From Actinomycetota bacterium (GTDB taxonomy: Bacteria > Actinomycetota > Thermoleophilia > Gaiellales > Gaiellaceae), in assembly GCA_013694685.1 (NCBI GenBank), contig JACDBY010000480.1:1-6497 (forward strand): a stretch of DNA of 6,497 bases. Reading direction: 5' to 3'. The position numbers were made by a program, and so were the translations under genes. Below, in pieces: positions 4,080-6,497 of the stretch. A model generated the notes under the pieces. That model did not search any database, was not told the DNA's origin, and was given only the letters and a program-made list of their open reading frames with translations. Within the stretch, counting starts at the first letter, position 1; the number at the start of each line of letters is the position of its first letter.

Positions 4080-5534
4080 TCAGCGCGGTGTGACGGAGAC
4101 GACGCCGAGGCACATCTCGTCGCCCGTCCCTTCGCCCCAGAGCACGTATCGCGGCTTGCCGTCCCGCAGGCTCGCGTCGTGCCTGCACGTGACGCGGAGC
4201 ACGTCACCCGGCTCGGCGCGGAGCGGCTGCACGAGGAGGTACGACGCCTGCCAGTGGAAGCTCCAGCGCGGGATCTCGAGGAGCAGCCTCGCGCCGGGCC
4301 GACCAGGGTTGAGCTCGACGCGGATCGAGCGGCCGAGGAGGTGCATGTGCCCCGCCACCGCCTGGATCGTCAGAGACCGGCTGACCGTGCGATCGCACGA
4401 GCTGACGGTGCTCGCGACGGGCTGGGCTGCATTCTTCCCGCAGAGCACGTTGAGGCCCGTGGCGACGAGCGCGGAGTCGGCGCCGAAGCGGTCGACTTGG
4501 TCGAAGACGGCAGCGGTGCGGTCGCAGAGGGGACCCGACTCGCCGCGCCGGCAGGCGAGCTCGACCGGCGCGGGGAGGAGCATCGTCTGAACGGGTGTGA
4601 GGTCGCCGCTCGCCGGGACGGTGGTCAGCACCGCACTCGAACGATCTGGGCGGCGGCCCTGCAGGAGGTTGTAGTGCACCTGCATCACGACGCGGCTGCC
4701 GGTGGGCATCGGCACACCCGTGCCGTCGCGCAGGCGGTCGGCGCCCCAACCCGGTGCCCAGGCGGCGATCCACCCGGCGTCGTCGAGCAGACCTCGCGGA
4801 TTCCCGCTCGTCCCTGCTCCGACACCGGGGCCGCCGAAGCACGTCCAGCCAGGGCCGGTCGTGCGCCGGTCGAGAGCAGTCGCCTCCGCGGCGGACGTAC
4901 CGGGGATGCGGTACAGGATCACGTGGTGGACGAGCGAGGCCGCGCCCGGCACGATCTGCGCGGAAGTGACGAGCTCGTCGCGGGTGAGCTTTGGGTCGAG
5001 CAGGAAGCAGCGGTAGTCGTCGGTCGAGCCGTTGACGCCCGTCGGTGTGTACGAGACGGGCATCGCCAGCTCGCGAATCGACTCGCCGGCTCGAGGCGCG
5101 ATCCTCGACGAGGACGGAGTGCCGACGGGTGTACCGCGCCGCGCCGCGCCGGGTCGCTCGAGCTGTGCCCGCGCCCAGCGGACGAGCGTCTGCCGCTCAT
5201 GAGCGTCGAGCGTCCGCCTGGCCTCTCCGACGTATGCCGGTGAGCGCGCGGACGGTGGCCATGGAGGCATGCGCTGCTCCTCGAGGGCGGCGACGATCGC
5301 CTGAGCCCGGCTCGCCAGGTCGCGCTCTGTGCGGAACGCGAACGGTGCGATCCCACCGAGGCGGTGGCAGCCGGCGCAGGTCTCGCGGACGATCGGGGCC
5401 ACGTCGCGCGCGAAGCTCGGTGCGGCGGCTCGCGCCGCCGAGGGCGAGCCGCCGCCCAGGATCAACGCAGCGCACGCGACGACGGCGACCGCCGTCGCGC
5501 CGATCACGAGTGCCGGTCGGCGTCCGCTGCTCAC
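4080..5534 (-). CDS. Exported cytochrome c / type II copper monooxygenase fusion
   Basis: This 484-residue protein combines an N-terminal export signal or anchor (RR near the start, hydrophobic residues 8-27, possible AAA cleavage near 38), a c-type heme domain, and a two-domain copper fold. The heme site is C53-A-G-C56-H57, with M89 in RMPPWPP as a likely axial ligand. The copper part resembles peptidylglycine/dopamine-type (PHM/DBM) monooxygenases. HH at 203-204 and H287 (MQVHY) match the CuH ligands; H396 and H398 (GHMH) and M474 (DEMC) match the CuM ligands. Known relatives use ascorbate and hydroxylate C-H bonds with O2; the substrate here is unknown. Several cysteines (e.g. 328, 337, 365, 380, 450, 475) could form disulfides, fitting an extracytoplasmic location. 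The GTG is the first start codon after the mutase stop (18 bases) and lacks a clear ribosome site. Confidence 0.88.
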   Translation of the reverse strand: MSSGRRPALVIGATAVAVVACAALILGGGSPSAARAAAPSFARDVAPIVRETCAGCHRLGGIAPFAFRTERDLASRAQAIVAALEEQRMPPWPPSARSPAYVGEARRTLDAHERQTLVRWARAQLERPGAARRGTPVGTPSSSRIAPRAGESIRELAMPVSYTPTGVNGSTDDYRCFLLDPKLTRDELVTSAQIVPGAASLVHHVILYRIPGTSAAEATALDRRTTGPGWTCFGGPGVGAGTSGNPRGLLDDAGWIAAWAPGWGADRLRDGTGVPMPTGSRVVMQVHYNLLQGRRPDRSSAVLTTVPASGDLTPVQTMLLPAPVELACRRGESGPLCDRTAAVFDQVDRFGADSALVATGLNVLCGKNAAQPVASTVSSCDRTVSRSLTIQAVAGHMHLLGRSIRVELNPGRPGARLLLEIPRWSFHWQASYLLVQPLRAEPGDVLRVTCRHDASLRDGKPRYVLWGEGTGDEMCLGVVSVTPR

Positions 5535-5552
5535 GGCGCCAAGGGTACGCGT

Positions 5553-6497
5553 CTATCGCGCGTCGTACGTCCCCCAGAGCTCGCGCAGCGTCCCGCAGAG
5601 CTCGCCGACCGTCGCGCGAGCGGCCAGGGCGTCGCGGAGGGGCGGTAGGAGGTTGCCCTCCCCGTCCGCGATCCGTCGCACCTCGGCCATCGCCGCCTCG
5701 ACCGCAGCCGCGTCCCGCGCGGCACGGAGCGCCTGGACGCGGTCACGTTGCGCGCGCTCGATCGCGGCATCGAGCACGTGCAGCTCGACCCGCTCGGCCT
5801 CGTCGCTCGTGAACCGGTTCACCCCGACGATGACGCGCTCGCCGCTCTCGACCTCGCGCTGCCAGGCGAACGCCGACTCCTCGATCTGCTCCTGCACCCA
5901 CCCCGCCTCGATCGCCACCACGGCCCCACCGAGCTCGTCGATCCGGTCGATGAGCTCCCGGGCCTCGGCCTCGAGCGCGTCGGTGAGGGACTCCACGTAC
6001 CACGAGCCCCCGAGGGGATCCGCGGTCGCCGTCGTTCCGGCCTCGTGCATCAGGATCTGCTGCGTCCGGAGAGCCAGCGTCGCCGAACGCTCGGTCGGGA
6101 GGGCTAGGGCCTCGTCGAACCCGTTCGTATGGATCGACTGCGCGCCGCCGTACACGGCCGAGAGCGCCTGCGCCGCGACGCGAACCAGGTTGTTCTCCGG
6201 CTGCTGGGCGGTCAGTGTCGAGCCGCCCGTCTGCGCGTGGAAGCGAAGCGCCTGGGCGCGCGGCGACGTCGCCCCGAGGCGATCGCGCATGATCGTCGCC
6301 CATAGGCGGCGGGCGGCACGGAACTTCGCGACCTCGGTCAGCACGTCGTTGTGCGCGTTGAAGAAGAAGGAGAGGCGCGCGCCGAACGCGTCGGGGGAGA
6401 GGCCAGCCTCGACGGCCGCCTCGCAGTAGGCGATCCCGTTCGCGAGCGTGAACGCGAGCTCCTGCGCCGCGGTGGAGCCCGCCTCGCGGATGTGGTA
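5553..6497 (-). CDS. Acyl-CoA mutase large subunit (methylmalonyl/isobutyryl-CoA mutase family), C-terminal part
   Basis: The frame is open to the window edge, so only the last 314 residues are present and the true start lies outside. An internal GTG at 6342-6344 is not a start. The fragment covers the TIM-barrel catalytic domain of B12-dependent carbon-skeleton mutases. YHIREAGSTAAQE at residues 1-13 includes the conserved active-site Tyr-His pair. It continues with SFFFNAHND (43-51), EVAKFRAARRLW (55-66), HAQTGGSTLTAQQPENN (87-103), GGAQSIHTNGFDEAL (117-131) and DPLGGSWYVESL (160-171). It ends TVGELCGTLRELWGTYDAR without the C-terminal cobalamin domain (DxHxxG), so it is the separate large-subunit type needing a small B12-binding partner, not seen here. 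HIREAGS suits stand-alone and isobutyryl-CoA-type subunits, but substrate residues lie upstream, so specificity is open. The monooxygenase follows after 18 bases. Confidence 0.93.
   Translation of the reverse strand, partial: YHIREAGSTAAQELAFTLANGIAYCEAAVEAGLSPDAFGARLSFFFNAHNDVLTEVAKFRAARRLWATIMRDRLGATSPRAQALRFHAQTGGSTLTAQQPENNLVRVAAQALSAVYGGAQSIHTNGFDEALALPTERSATLALRTQQILMHEAGTTATADPLGGSWYVESLTDALEAEARELIDRIDELGGAVVAIEAGWVQEQIEESAFAWQREVESGERVIVGVNRFTSDEAERVELHVLDAAIERAQRDRVQALRAARDAAAVEAAMAEVRRIADGEGNLLPPLRDALAARATVGELCGTLRELWGTYDAR

Noticed and set aside
3792..5243. Long plus-strand open frame of 483 codons
   Set aside because: It is antisense to the glycosyltransferase and the copper monooxygenase and is dominated by Arg, Ala, Glu and Val repeats. 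No domain is recognisable; the minus-strand genes have intact catalytic motifs.
5400..5470. GCGGCTCGCGCCGCC-type dyads near the monooxygenase N-terminus
   Set aside because: They arise from alanine- and arginine-rich codons of the signal and linker region. No regulatory meaning can be supported.
1..6497. Mobile element, CRISPR, toxin-antitoxin or phage defence locus
   Set aside because: No transposase, integrase, spaced direct repeats, terminal inverted repeats or defence domains are seen. Base composition is even, and the tRNA shows no attachment-site duplication within the window.

Overview
The window is very GC-rich, coding-dense bacterial chromosome. A Bacillus/actinobacterial-type LexA operator (GAAC-N4-GTTC), GTG and TTG starts, many starts without a Shine-Dalgarno sequence, and a stand-alone acyl-CoA mutase large subunit together suggest a high-GC actinobacterium. 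A Thermoleophilia/Gaiellales-like lineage is my guess from general resemblance, not something the sequence proves. I see no mobile element, CRISPR array, rRNA or phage gene, and no stretch over 300 bases without a gene.

Layout. 1-500: a plus-strand gene for a small helical protein of TerB-like appearance, convergent with the next unit. 500-1424: a minus-strand SOS unit in which lexA overlaps a 70-residue zinc-ribbon gene by four bases (ATGA). It has a recognisable promoter, a near-perfect LexA operator at the expected transcription start and a strong ribosome binding site. 1494-1880: minus-strand secG followed by tRNA-Leu(GAG), which ends in a 20-bp perfect inverted repeat. 1881-1990: a compact divergent control region. 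1991-3034: plus-strand genes for a 68-residue helical protein and an AqpZ-like aquaporin. 3036-6497: three closely packed minus-strand genes. In transcription order these are the C-terminal part of an acyl-CoA mutase large subunit (running off the window), an exported protein joining a c-type heme motif to a PHM/DBM-type dicopper monooxygenase fold, and a GT4 glycosyltransferase.

Function. Most genes are housekeeping: SOS control, protein export, tRNA, water transport. The least ordinary part is the 3036-6497 cluster. Its three genes share one reading frame and are separated only by stop codons plus 18 and 6 bases, so they are probably co-transcribed, but no common pathway is evident. The heme-copper monooxygenase keeps every expected copper ligand and carries its own possible electron-transfer heme. 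It is the best candidate for under-described biochemistry here. I do not see a complete novel system.
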